From: Halomonas sp. KG2
GTDB lineage: Bacteria; Pseudomonadota; Gammaproteobacteria; Pseudomonadales; Halomonadaceae
Direction of reading: 5' to 3'
Length of the DNA: 64,000 nt
Assembly (NCBI GenBank): GCA_030440445.1
Contig: CP098528.1
Span: forward strand, 3,720,001-3,784,000
Shown here: in pieces, positions 25,684-34,702 of the stretch
Layout of the letters: each line of letters starts with the position of its first letter
Numbering within the stretch: position 1 is the first letter of the stretch
Made by a program: the position numbers and the translations under genes
The notes under the pieces: generated by a model
What the model saw: the letters and a program-made list of their open reading frames with translations, nothing else
Told to the model about the DNA's origin: nothing
Databases searched by the model: none

Positions 25684-26964
25684 ATGCGTTTGCGTACCCC
25701 TTTTGCAATGACCGCCCTGGCAGCGAGCTTGTTAAGCGCCGCCCAGGTAAACGCGGATAGCGTCGATCTGACCATGTACTACCCGGTCGCAGTGGGCGGT
25801 GCACTCACTGACGTCGTTGATACGCTGGTGGAAGAGTTTGAAAGCGAATACCCCGATATCAATGTGGAAGCGATCTACGCCGGTAACTACGACGACACCC
25901 GCGTGCGCGCCATGTCGGCGATGGAAGCGGGCGAAACGCCGCAGCTATCGGTCATGTTCTCCATCGATCTTTACGAGCTGATTGAGCAGAACGCCATCGT
26001 CGCCTTTGATGACCTGGTCGAAACCGATGAAGAGCGCGAATGGCTCAATGGCTTCTACCCAGGGCTGATGGAAAATGGCCAGTTGGATGGCAAAACCTAC
26101 GGCATCCCCTTCCAGCGCTCCACCATCGTACTGTTCTGGAACAAAGACGCCTTTGAAGCCGCTGGCCTAGACCCCGAAACACCCCCAGAAAACTGGCAAG
26201 AGATGGCCGAGATGGCTGCCACCGTGCGCGAAGCCTCCAATGGCGAGCAGTGGGGCGTGATGGTGCCATCGACCGGCTACCCCTACTGGATGTTCCAGGC
26301 CTTTGCCTTTCAGAACGGCCACCGGCTAATGAGCGAAGATGGCACCGAGGTCTACTTCGACGACCCCGCAGCGGTTGAAGCGCTGGAGTACTGGGTATCG
26401 CTAGCCACCGAGCACAATGCCATGCCTGACGGCACCATTGAGTGGGGCACCCTGCGCCAGAACTTCCTTGAACAGTCCACGGCAATGATGTGGCACACTA
26501 CGGGCAATCTGACCGCCGTACGTAGCGAAGCCAATTTTGATTTTGGCGTCGCCATGCTGCCGATGAAAACCCAGCGCGGCAGCCCCACCGGTGGCGGTAA
26601 CTTCTACATTTTTGAAGATACGACTGAAGAAGAGCAACGCGCGGCGATGACCTTTATTCGCTGGATGACCGCTCCCGAGCGAGCTGCCGCCTGGTCGATT
26701 GAGACTGGCTATATGGGCGTTAGCCCCGCTGCCTACGAAACCGACGCGCTACAAGGCTATGTAGAAGAGTTCCCACCTGCCGCGGTCGCCCGCGACCAGC
26801 TTGAACACGGCACGGCAGAGCTTTCCACTTACCAGGGTGGCCGTATTCGCCGCGCCTTGGATAACGCCGTGCAAGCAGCGCTGACCGGCCAAATGACAGC
26901 GCAAGAAGCGCTTAGCCAAGCGCAGCAAGAGGCCGATAGCGTGTTACGCCGCTACGCCCGTTAA
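25684..26964 (+). CDS. ABC importer solute-binding protein (UgpB-like)
   Basis: A 426-residue extracellular binding protein with a signal peptide (MTALAASLLSAAQVNA before DSVDLTMYYP). The segments VDLTMYYPVAVGGAL, AIYAGNYDDTRVRAM and PQLSVMFSIDLYELIEQ are of the family annotated for glycerol-3-phosphate or related polyol/sugar binding. ATG 25684 follows GGAG with proper spacing. The precise ligand is not proven. Confidence 0.85.
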   Translation: MRLRTPFAMTALAASLLSAAQVNADSVDLTMYYPVAVGGALTDVVDTLVEEFESEYPDINVEAIYAGNYDDTRVRAMSAMEAGETPQLSVMFSIDLYELIEQNAIVAFDDLVETDEEREWLNGFYPGLMENGQLDGKTYGIPFQRSTIVLFWNKDAFEAAGLDPETPPENWQEMAEMAATVREASNGEQWGVMVPSTGYPYWMFQAFAFQNGHRLMSEDGTEVYFDDPAAVEALEYWVSLATEHNAMPDGTIEWGTLRQNFLEQSTAMMWHTTGNLTAVRSEANFDFGVAMLPMKTQRGSPTGGGNFYIFEDTTEEEQRAAMTFIRWMTAPERAAAWSIETGYMGVSPAAYETDALQGYVEEFPPAAVARDQLEHGTAELSTYQGGRIRRALDNAVQAALTGQMTAQEALSQAQQEADSVLRRYAR

Positions 26965-26985
26965 TCGTTAGCCATTTTACTGTTC

Positions 26986-27007
26986 GCCGGGGCATGCCCC
27001 GGCTTTT
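26986..27007 (+). terminator. Stem-loop with U-run between binding-protein and permease genes
   Basis: GCCGGGGC-AT-GCCCCGGC followed by TTTT. It lies between ugpB and ugpA of one operon, so it likely acts as a partial terminator and mRNA stabiliser, favouring binding-protein synthesis. Confidence 0.8.
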
Positions 27008-27027
27008 CCAACGTGCGGTACGTCTCT

Positions 27028-27912
27028 ATGTCATTCACCAACCACCGCAAAATGCAGCTCTACGGTGCGCTTCTGCTACTGCCCGCTGCGGTACTGCTAA
27101 CGACGTTTGCTTATTTACCGACCATAACAACGGTCATTAACAGTCTATTTTTACCCGGCTTTCGCGGTGCACCCACTGAATTCGTCGGCCTTGAAAATTA
27201 TCAGGTGTTGTTCGATGACCCGACGTTTTGGAAAGTAGCGCGTAACAACTTAATCTACGCCGTCGGTACGATTCCTACGTCTATCGCGCTGGCCTTGGGT
27301 ATGGCGCTATTCGTCAATGGCAAGCTTCGCGGGCGGGGCTTTGTGCGCATGGCCTACTTTACGCCGACGATTCTTCCCATGATCGCCGCGGCCAATATCT
27401 GGATGTTTTTCTACGCGCCGCAGATCGGCCTATTCAATAAACTGCTCGGTATGCTGGGCTTATCCGGAGTGAACTGGCTGGGTGATCCAAGCATTGCTTT
27501 AAGCTCGGTGATCGTGATGTCGGTGTGGAAAGAAGCCGGCTTTTTTATGATCTTCTACTTGGCGGCGCTCCAGAGTATGCCCCCCGAGTTAAAAGAGGCG
27601 GCTGATTTAGAAGGCACTAGCCGTTGGAGCTTTTTCTGGCGGGTGACATTTCCACTGTTGATGCCCACCACGCTGTTTGTGCTCATCAATGCGCTGATTA
27701 ACTCGGTGCGGGTCGTGGATCACCTATTTATCTTGACCAAGGGTGGGCCCAACAACGCCACCAACCTGCTGCTCTACTACGTTTACGAGAATGCGTTCTC
27801 GTTCTTTGACCGCACCACGGCAGCCACCATTACGGTGGTGATTTTGTTGGTGCTCGCGGTAGTGGCGACGCTTAAGTTCACGATTTTAGATCGCAGGACG
27901 CACTATCAATGA
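27028..27912 (+). CDS. ABC importer permease (UgpA/MalF-like)
   Basis: A 294-residue inner-membrane protein with six hydrophobic helices and the ATPase-docking EAA loop at ELKEAADLEGTSRWSFFWRV. It overlaps the next permease gene by 4 bp. ATG 27028 is preferred; GTG 27013 five codons upstream is possible. Confidence 0.88.
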   Translation: MSFTNHRKMQLYGALLLLPAAVLLTTFAYLPTITTVINSLFLPGFRGAPTEFVGLENYQVLFDDPTFWKVARNNLIYAVGTIPTSIALALGMALFVNGKLRGRGFVRMAYFTPTILPMIAAANIWMFFYAPQIGLFNKLLGMLGLSGVNWLGDPSIALSSVIVMSVWKEAGFFMIFYLAALQSMPPELKEAADLEGTSRWSFFWRVTFPLLMPTTLFVLINALINSVRVVDHLFILTKGGPNNATNLLLYYVYENAFSFFDRTTAATITVVILLVLAVVATLKFTILDRRTHYQ

Positions 27913-28745
27913 ATACGACCACTGCGCCCCGCTCACGCATCTTCTCAATTCCAGCGCTGGAAACAGTGGCCGCGTGGCTACTAGCGATTATTTGGATATT
28001 CCCACTACTGTACGCCTTTTGGGCGGCCTTCCACCCCAGCGAGTTTATGGTCAACTTTGCGCTCTTCGCTCCGCTGACGTTGGAGAACTTCGCTAACGCT
28101 TGGTCTCAAGCGCCCTTTGCCCGCTACTACCTAAACACCTTTGCGCTGGTGACAGGAGTGGTGGTCGGTCAGTTTGTGGTCTGCACCCTGGCGGCGTTTG
28201 CCTTTGCGCGCTTTCCGATTCCCGGCAAGAACGTTTTATTTATGCTGGTGCTGATTCAACTCTTTGTGTTTCCCGAAGTGTTGATTGTCGAGAACTACCG
28301 CATCGCCAGCGAGCTGGGGCTGATCAATACCATCACCGGGATTGGCTTACCTTACGTGGCCAGCGCCCTGGGGATTTTTCTGCTCCGCCAAACGTTTAAA
28401 ACCATCCCAAGGGAGCTTGAAGACGCCGCCCGCATCGAAGGCTGCAACTGGCTGGAAATTTTGTGGAAGGTCTACGTACCGCTCGCCAAGCCCACCTACC
28501 TTGCTTACGGGCTGGTCTCGATTAGTCACCACTGGAACAACTTCATCTGGCCATTAGTGGTGACCAATTCGGTAGAGAGCCGCCCGCTAACGGTAGGGTT
28601 AGGGGTATTTTCCGCCCCCGAAACCGGCGTTAACTGGGCCACCGTTAGCGCTGCGACGCTGTTAAGCATCGCCCCGCTGCTAATTGCCTTTTTACTCTTC
28701 CAACGCCAGTTCGTGCAGTCGTTTTTAAGAGCGGGGATTCGCTAG
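27909..28745 (+). CDS. ABC importer permease (UgpE/MalG-like)
   Basis: A 278-residue membrane protein with six helices and the EAA loop PRELEDAARIEGCNWLEILW. It is the second permease of the CBAE operon, overlaps ugpA by 4 bp, and is the last gene before recQ. Confidence 0.88.
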   Translation: MNTTTAPRSRIFSIPALETVAAWLLAIIWIFPLLYAFWAAFHPSEFMVNFALFAPLTLENFANAWSQAPFARYYLNTFALVTGVVVGQFVVCTLAAFAFARFPIPGKNVLFMLVLIQLFVFPEVLIVENYRIASELGLINTITGIGLPYVASALGIFLLRQTFKTIPRELEDAARIEGCNWLEILWKVYVPLAKPTYLAYGLVSISHHWNNFIWPLVVTNSVESRPLTVGLGVFSAPETGVNWATVSAATLLSIAPLLIAFLLFQRQFVQSFLRAGIR

Positions 28746-28809
28746 GCAAAAACTCCCTTGAATTTTCGTGCGACAATTCTCCCTCAAGCACGAGACAAGG
28801 AGAGCATTG

Positions 28810-30954
28810 ATGCACGGCGCCCCTCACCCGGCAGCCCTCAAGGTGCTGCAGCAGGTATTTGGCTACGACAGCTTTCGCGGCCCGCAGCAGGCCATCATCG
28901 AGCATGTGATGGCCGGCGGCGATGCGCTGGTGCTGATGCCCACCGGCGGCGGCAAGTCGCTGTGCTATCAGATCCCTGCGCTGCTGCGCGAAGGCACCGC
29001 CATTGTGGTCTCGCCGCTAATCGCACTGATGCAGGATCAGGTCGCAGCACTTCAGCAGAACGGGGTCAGGGCGGCTTACCTCAACTCCAGCCTCGATTAT
29101 CACGAGGCGGTCGAGGTGGAGAACCGTCTGCGGGCGGGGGAACTGGATCTTTTGTATGTCGCGCCCGAGCGGCTGGCCACGGCGCGTATGCAGATGCTGC
29201 TGGAACAGACTCGGATTGCGCTGTTCGCCATTGATGAAGCCCACTGCGTCTCCCAGTGGGGCCATGATTTTCGCCCTGAGTATCGCCAGCTCTCACATTT
29301 GCATCAGCGCTTTCCCCAAGTGCCGCGCATCGCCCTGACCGCCACCGCCGACGTGCCCACCCGGGGCGATATTATGGAGCATCTGCAGCTCCAAGAAGCG
29401 GCGCTGTATAACAGCGGCTTTGACCGGCCCAATATCCGCTACCATATCGCCGAAAATCAGGGCAACGCCAAGGAACAGCTGCTGCGCTTTATCGGTGAGC
29501 ACCACGATGGCGAGGCGGGCATCGTCTACTGCCTCTCCCGGCGCAAGGTGGAGGAGACCGCCGCCTGGCTGGAACGCCAGGGGGTGACGGCACTGCCCTA
29601 CCACGCGGGGCTTCCCGCCGAGCAGCGCCAGCACCACCAGACCCGCTTTCTGCGTGAAGATGGTGTGATTGTGGTGGCCACCATCGCCTTCGGTATGGGA
29701 ATCGACAAACCTGATGTGCGTTTTGTGGCCCACCTCAACCTGCCCAAGAGCATCGAAGCTTACTACCAGGAGACCGGTCGCGCCGGCCGCGACGGTCTGC
29801 CCGCCAACGCTTGGATGGCCTACGGGCTACAGGACGTGATCACGCTGCGCCAAATGCAGCAGGACTCCAGCGCCGCCGACCAGCAAAAGCGCATTGAGCA
29901 GCAGAAGCTCGATGCCATGCTGGGGCTATGTGAGATCACCAGTTGCCGTCGCCAAGCGCTTTTGCACTACTTTGGCGATCACCTGGAATCCCCCTGTGGC
30001 AACTGCGACAACTGCCTGACGCCACCCGAGACTTGGGAAGCCACCGTGGCGGCGCAAAAGGCGCTGTCCTGCGTCTACCGCACCGAGCAGCGCTTCGGCG
30101 TGACCTATCTCGTGGACGTGTTGCTGGGCAAAAGCAACGAGCGTATCACCCGCTTTGGCCACGACCGCCTTAGTACCTTCGGCATTGGTAAAGAGCTTGC
30201 GGCTAACGAGTGGAAAGCGCTCTTTCGCCAGCTGATTGCCAGCGGCTATTTAAGTGTCGATATGGCGGGCCACGGCGGTATTCAGCTCACCGCCAACGCT
30301 AGGCCGGTGCTGCGTGGCGAGCAAACCCTCACTCTGCGCAAGCCAAGCAACAAACCCAGCAAAGCCAAAACCGCCCGACGGGGAAGCAAAGGCGCCTCTG
30401 CGCCCCAGGGCCACGGCCCGCTGTGGGAAGCTCTGCGCCAGCACCGCAAGGCACTGGCCGAAGCCCAGGGCGTGCCTGCCTATGTGATTTTCCACGATGC
30501 CACTCTGGCCGAACTGGTCGAACAGAAACCCCAAAGCCTAGAGGCACTGGGCGCGATTTCGGGTATCGGTGCGCGCAAGCTGGCGGATTACGGCGACGGT
30601 TTTCTGGCCGTTATTCTGGCGCATCAGGGAATCCATCAAGACACCCCGTCCGTGGGCAGCAGTGCCTTGGAATCCGCCGCCTTGCTGCGCAAGGGGTTAA
30701 CACCTGAGGAAGTCGCCGAGCAGCGCGGCTTGGCCGCCAACACCATTTATCGCCACCTAAGTGATGTGATTCAAAGCGGTGGGCTGGCGCTGGAAGAGGT
30801 CGTCGACTTGAACCCCGTAACCCTGGAGCAGATCCGCACCACCTTTGCGCACTATCCAGACCAAGGGCTGAAAGTGGTTTTCGAGGCATTGGAAGGGCGT
30901 ATCGATTATCCCATCCTACACTGCGTACAGGCGTCTCTGGCGGCACCACGTTAG
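28810..30954 (+). CDS. recQ: ATP-dependent DNA helicase RecQ
   Basis: A 714-residue RecQ, longer than E. coli RecQ (609). Walker A is [12 protein letters not shown], the DEAH box with aromatic-rich loop is [17 protein letters not shown], helicase motif VI is [10 protein letters not shown], and the RQC zinc site is CEITSCRRQ followed by CGNCDNC. An HRDC domain lies near residues 540-610 ([20 protein letters not shown]). The extra C-terminus holds a helix-turn-helix ([21 protein letters not shown]) found in one class of longer RecQ proteins. ATG 28810 has AAGGAG 8 bp upstream. The gene converges with mtnA. Confidence 0.96.
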   Translation: MHGAPHPAALKVLQQVFGYDSFRGPQQAIIEHVMAGGDALVLMPTGGGKSLCYQIPALLREGTAIVVSPLIALMQDQVAALQQNGVRAAYLNSSLDYHEAVEVENRLRAGELDLLYVAPERLATARMQMLLEQTRIALFAIDEAHCVSQWGHDFRPEYRQLSHLHQRFPQVPRIALTATADVPTRGDIMEHLQLQEAALYNSGFDRPNIRYHIAENQGNAKEQLLRFIGEHHDGEAGIVYCLSRRKVEETAAWLERQGVTALPYHAGLPAEQRQHHQTRFLREDGVIVVATIAFGMGIDKPDVRFVAHLNLPKSIEAYYQETGRAGRDGLPANAWMAYGLQDVITLRQMQQDSSAADQQKRIEQQKLDAMLGLCEITSCRRQALLHYFGDHLESPCGNCDNCLTPPETWEATVAAQKALSCVYRTEQRFGVTYLVDVLLGKSNERITRFGHDRLSTFGIGKELAANEWKALFRQLIASGYLSVDMAGHGGIQLTANARPVLRGEQTLTLRKPSNKPSKAKTARRGSKGASAPQGHGPLWEALRQHRKALAEAQGVPAYVIFHDATLAELVEQKPQSLEALGAISGIGARKLADYGDGFLAVILAHQGIHQDTPSVGSSALESAALLRKGLTPEEVAEQRGLAANTIYRHLSDVIQSGGLALEEVVDLNPVTLEQIRTTFAHYPDQGLKVVFEALEGRIDYPILHCVQASLAAPR

Positions 30955-30964
30955 CGCGGCGGCG

Positions 30965-31975
30965 TTATCGGCAATGCTCGCCCTGGGCAATGGCGGCGGC
31001 ATCAAACACGCCAGTATCCAAAATCCAGGCGGTAACCAGTTTGGCGGGTGTCACATCAAAGGCAGGGTTCCACACGGGGGCATTTTCGGGAGCCCAGACA
31101 ACATCACCAAAAGCGCCTGAAACACCATGGATTTCTGCCGCATCACGCTGTTCAATAGGAATATCCGCGCCGGTTGCGCAGGCGGGATCTACCGTGGTGT
31201 AAGGGGCCACTACATAGAACGGCACCTGATGATAGTGAGCAATCACCGCCAGCATGTAAGTACCCACTTTGTTGGCGAAGTCACCGTTGGCGCAAATGCG
31301 GTCGGCACCGACCATGACTTTATCGACTTTCCCTGCGGCCATTAAGCTCGCGGCCATGCTGTCAGCAATCAATTGATAGGGAATGGCTAAGTCGGCCATT
31401 TCCCAAGCGGTTAAACGGCCGCCTTGCAGCAGCGGGCGGGTTTCATCCACATACACATGCAGCGTCACACCGCGCTGCTTGGCAACTGCGAGTGCGCCAA
31501 TGGCGGTGCCAACACCTGCGGTAGCAAGCGCCCCGGTATTGCAGTGGGTCAATATGCGGTCGCCTGATTGCAAAAGGTCGGCTCCCCGCTCGGCCATACG
31601 CTGGCAAAGTGCGCGGTCTTCTGCAAACAATTCAGCGGCGCGCTCAGCCAGGGTGGCAGCCCCTTGCTCAAAGCAGGCTTCCATAGCATCCAGGCAATAC
31701 ATCAGGTTCACTGCGGTGGGTCGCGTGGCGCGTAAGCGATCACTTACCAACTGCCAGTCACCTTGCGGATGACGTGCGGCGTATTGAGCCAGCACGAAAG
31801 CAGCGCTCAAGCCAATCAGCGGCGCGCCGCGAATCGCCAGGTTTTTCACCGCATGCTGCCACTCTTCTGGTGAACCACAGCGCACCCACTGCTCCTTCTG
31901 GGGCAGTTGGGTTTGATCCAAATACTCAAGGTGGTCGGCATAGACCCGTAAACTGCGTGACTGTAGGTGTGGCAT
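30965..31975 (-). CDS. mtnA: S-methyl-5-thioribose-1-phosphate isomerase
   Basis: A 336-residue aldose-ketose isomerase of the eIF2B-like family. Catalytic Cys is in ILTHCNTGALATAG and catalytic Asp in VMVGADRICANGDFANKVGT; NLAIRGAPLIG is near the N-terminus. It converts methylthioribose-1-phosphate to methylthioribulose-1-phosphate in methionine salvage. AAGGAG lies upstream of the ATG. It is divergent from mtnBCD with 111 bp between starts. Confidence 0.96.
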   Translation of the reverse strand: MPHLQSRSLRVYADHLEYLDQTQLPQKEQWVRCGSPEEWQHAVKNLAIRGAPLIGLSAAFVLAQYAARHPQGDWQLVSDRLRATRPTAVNLMYCLDAMEACFEQGAATLAERAAELFAEDRALCQRMAERGADLLQSGDRILTHCNTGALATAGVGTAIGALAVAKQRGVTLHVYVDETRPLLQGGRLTAWEMADLAIPYQLIADSMAASLMAAGKVDKVMVGADRICANGDFANKVGTYMLAVIAHYHQVPFYVVAPYTTVDPACATGADIPIEQRDAAEIHGVSGAFGDVVWAPENAPVWNPAFDVTPAKLVTAWILDTGVFDAAAIAQGEHCR

Positions 31976-32019
31976 TGCTGGACTCCTTAAGCACTCTAAC
32001 TTGACTAGCAGAACAACGG

Positions 32020-32037
32020 CGCGGCTTATCAGCCGCG
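32020..32037. promoter_or_regulatory. Inverted repeat in the mtnA/mtnB divergent region
   Basis: CGCGGCT-TATC-AGCCGCG, a perfect 7-bp stem, lies midway between the divergent mtnA and mtnB starts. It could be a shared operator or a leader hairpin. I saw no SAM-riboswitch-like structure in this short region. Confidence 0.4.
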
Positions 32038-32086
32038 AAGCTTATCATATAGAATGGCTGCTACTAGATGAGGCGACGCAGATCCT

Positions 32087-32677
32087 ATGATGACGCTACA
32101 AACTGAACTGCTGGCCGCCATTTCATGGGCGGCGCAGCAAGGCTGGACGCCAGCCACTGGCGGTAACTTTTCCGCCCGTACCGAGGCGGGGTATTGGGTC
32201 ACCGCCTCTGGGCGCGATAAAACCCGCATTCAGGCCAATGACCTACTACTATGCGATCTGGATGGCCGAGTACTATCAGGCGACGGTAAACCGAGTGCGG
32301 AAAGTGATCTTCACGCTGCGCTCTATCGCTTAGACGCATCGATTAACTGCGTGCTACATACCCATACCCTAGCCAGCACTGTGCTGTCGCGGCGCTTTCC
32401 AAACGGTATTGAGCTAAGTGGCTTCGAGATGCAAAAAGCCCTGCAGGGCAACGTGACTCATGATGCCTCGGTTCTTTTACCGGTGGTACCAAATCCCCAA
32501 GATATGGACGAGCTAGCGGATCATGTACGCCTCGGCTGGCCGATGCCCTGGGGCTTTTTGGTGGCGGGGCACGGTATTTATGCCGTGGGCGATAGCATCG
32601 CTAGTTGCCGTCGGCACTTGGAAGCCATTGAATTTTTACTGTCCTGTGTACTTGAAGAGAGCCGGTGGTCTAAATGA
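32087..32677 (+). CDS. mtnB: Methylthioribulose-1-phosphate dehydratase
   Basis: A 196-residue class II aldolase-like enzyme. Zinc-binding His are in CVLHTHTLASTVLSRR and in VAGHGIYAVG, and the substrate-phosphate segment is PATGGNFSAR. It removes water from methylthioribulose-1-phosphate in methionine salvage. A second ATG follows the first directly. It overlaps mtnC by 4 bp. Confidence 0.95.
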   Translation: MMTLQTELLAAISWAAQQGWTPATGGNFSARTEAGYWVTASGRDKTRIQANDLLLCDLDGRVLSGDGKPSAESDLHAALYRLDASINCVLHTHTLASTVLSRRFPNGIELSGFEMQKALQGNVTHDASVLLPVVPNPQDMDELADHVRLGWPMPWGFLVAGHGIYAVGDSIASCRRHLEAIEFLLSCVLEESRWSK

Positions 32678-33360
32678 GTAACCCAGCTGTTCGCGCCGTT
32701 GTCACCGATATCGAAGGCACCACCACGGATATTAACTTCGTGCATAAGGTGCTGTTTCCCTACGCTCAAGCCAAGCTACCCGATTTTTTGCGGGCAAATG
32801 CTGACTCTCCAGAGGTTGCCGAGCAAATTAGCGCCGTGCGCCGCGAAATGGGCGACGCTGATGCCACGCTGGAAGCAGTCATTGCGCAGTTGCTACATTG
32901 GATCGAGACTGACCAAAAAGTCACGCCGCTGAAAGCACTGCAAGGTATGGTGTGGGCCGATGGCTACCAGCGCGGCGATTTTAAAGGGCATTTGTATAGC
33001 GATGTAGCCCCAGCGCTGCGCCAGTGGCAGCAGGCAGGCAAAGCGCTGTACGTGTATTCGTCAGGTTCCGTGCAGGCGCAGAAGCTGCTGTTTGGCTACA
33101 GCGATGAAGGCGACTTAACACCCCTGTTTAGCGGCTACTTCGACACCCATATTGGCCATAAACGCGAAGCCACAGCCTATCAGCGAATTATCGCTGAGCT
33201 TGACCTATCGCCGGAAGCGGTGCTGTTCTTGTCGGACGTGGTCGAAGAGCTGGACGCCGCCAAGCAGGCGGGCATGCAAACCCTACAGTTAGTTCGCGAA
33301 GGCACCCAGGCGGGTAACACCCACGCGTGCGTTTCCCGCTTTGATGAAATTGAGCTTTAG
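32674..33360 (+). CDS. mtnC: Enolase-phosphatase E1 (MtnC)
   Basis: A 228-residue bifunctional HAD enzyme that enolises and dephosphorylates diketo-methylthiopentyl phosphate. HAD motif I is TDIEGTTTDINFVHKVLFPY, motif II is VYSSGSVQAQKLLFGYS, and motif IV is VLFLSDVVEELDAA. It overlaps mtnB by 4 bp and is followed by mtnD after 11 bp. Confidence 0.96.
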   Translation: MSNPAVRAVVTDIEGTTTDINFVHKVLFPYAQAKLPDFLRANADSPEVAEQISAVRREMGDADATLEAVIAQLLHWIETDQKVTPLKALQGMVWADGYQRGDFKGHLYSDVAPALRQWQQAGKALYVYSSGSVQAQKLLFGYSDEGDLTPLFSGYFDTHIGHKREATAYQRIIAELDLSPEAVLFLSDVVEELDAAKQAGMQTLQLVREGTQAGNTHACVSRFDEIEL

Positions 33361-33371
33361 GAGAGCCTAGA

Positions 33372-33920
33372 ATGTCGCAACTGAAAGTATTTGCTGATCA
33401 GAATCCTAATGACGCCCTGCTAGACATCACTGACGGCGAGCAGATAACTGCTGAGCTGAACAAGGTGGGTGTGCTGTTCGAGCGCTGGGCAACGCCGGGT
33501 GAGATTGCCGACGACGCCACCCAGGACGATATTTTGGCGCTTTATCAAGACGACATCGACCGGGTAAAAACCATCGGCGGCTATCAAACCGTTGATGTGC
33601 TGCACATGGTGCCCACGCACCCAGACAAAGACGCCATGCGCCAAAAGTTCTTAAACGAGCACCGCCATCACGAAGACGAAGTGCGCTTCTTCGTCAAAGG
33701 CCAGGGGCTTTTCTGCCTGCATATTGAAGACAAGGTGTATCAGGTACTGTGTACCCGCAATGACCTGATCAGCGTACCTGCTAACACGCCCCATTGGTTC
33801 GATATGGGCCCAGCGCCAGAATTCACTGCGCTGCGCTTCTTCGATAACGTGGAAGGCTGGGTGCCCCACTGGACAGAGAGCGATATCGCCGGGAAGTTTG
33901 ATCGTTTGGATCAGCTTTGA
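33372..33920 (+). CDS. mtnD: Acireductone dioxygenase
   Basis: A 182-residue cupin. The metal ligands are in HRHHEDEVRFFV and in the later PHWFDMG. With iron the enzyme yields the methionine precursor 4-methylthio-2-oxobutanoate and formate. It is the last gene of mtnBCD; AGGAGAG precedes the ATG. A heptad repeat array starts 3 bp after its stop codon. Confidence 0.96.
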   Translation: MSQLKVFADQNPNDALLDITDGEQITAELNKVGVLFERWATPGEIADDATQDDILALYQDDIDRVKTIGGYQTVDVLHMVPTHPDKDAMRQKFLNEHRHHEDEVRFFVKGQGLFCLHIEDKVYQVLCTRNDLISVPANTPHWFDMGPAPEFTALRFFDNVEGWVPHWTESDIAGKFDRLDQL

Positions 33921-33923
33921 TTA

Positions 33924-33958
33924 GTGAATAGTGAATGGTGAATGGTGAATGGTGAATC
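33924..33958. repeat. Heptanucleotide tandem repeat directly after mtnD
   Basis: Five 7-bp units, GTGAATA, three copies of GTGAATG, and GTGAATC, begin 3 bp after the mtnD stop codon. It is the same repeat family as the arrays at 2446-2472 and 3741-3775, read on the other strand. Confidence 0.8.
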
Positions 33959-33985
33959 GTAAGTTGTAATGGTGGGAGGCAGTTG

Positions 33986-34652
33986 TAGCGCGGCGTAAGC
34001 GTCAGCGCACCCGCGAAGCAACGCGCCAGCGTTGCCGAGGTTGGCACCGAGGCCGGATCAGGCGCGGAGGCATTATCCAGGCGGCTGGCGCCGCCGTCGC
34101 GGGTGCCTCATACGCTCGTCCCTCGCGAGATTCGTTACACCGCGCTACGGGGCTTAACAATAGTTGAGTTGGGCTCATTATGTAGCGCGGCGTAAGCGTC
34201 AGCGCACCCGCGGAAGCAGCGCGCTAGCGGTGCCGAAGGTGGTACCGAGGCCGGATCAGGCGCGGAGGCATTATCCAGGCGGCTGGCGCCGCCGTCGCGG
34301 GTGCCTCATACGCTCGTCCCTCGCGAGATTCGTTACACCGCGCTACTGGGCTTAACAATAGTTGAGTTGGGCTCATTATGTAGCGCGGCGTAAGCGTCAG
34401 CGCACCCGTGGAAGCAGCGCGCTAGCGATGCCGAAGGTGACGCCGAGGCCGGATCAGGCGCGGAGGCATTATCCAGGCGGCTGGCGCCGCCGTCGCGGGT
34501 GCCTCATACGCTCGTCCCTCGCGAGATTCGTTACACCGCGCTACGGGGCTTAACAATAGTTGAGTTGGGCTCATTATGTAGCGCGGCGTAAGCGTCAGCG
34601 CACCCGCGAAGCAATGCGCCAGCGTTGCCGAGGTTGGCACCGAGGCGGGATC
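33986..34652. repeat. 198-bp tandem repeats with inverted-repeat-bounded units
   Basis: Three full copies start at 33986, 34183 and 34381, with a truncated fourth at 34579. Each has a core of about 163 bp bounded by TAGCGCGGCGTAA on the left and TTACACCGCGCTA on the right, which are imperfect inverted repeats, plus a 35-bp spacer. Inside each core lies a GC-rich hairpin GGCGGC-TGGC-GCCGCC and inverted sub-repeats GCGCACCCGC and GCGGGTGCC. Small frames inside the copies are by-products. The array separates the convergent mtnD and mtnK genes. Confidence 0.9.
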
Positions 34653-34702
34653 AGCCACAGTGCCATTATCGAGAAGTCCATTATATCGAGAGGGGTAAGC
34701 GT

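Noticed and set aside
31976..32086. SAM riboswitch before the methionine salvage genes
   Set aside because: The 111-bp divergent region shows only one simple inverted repeat and is too short for a SAM-I type structure on either strand.
33986..34652. CRISPR array
   Set aside because: Repeat cores are about 163 bp with an identical 35-bp spacer, the reverse of CRISPR structure, and no cas genes are present.
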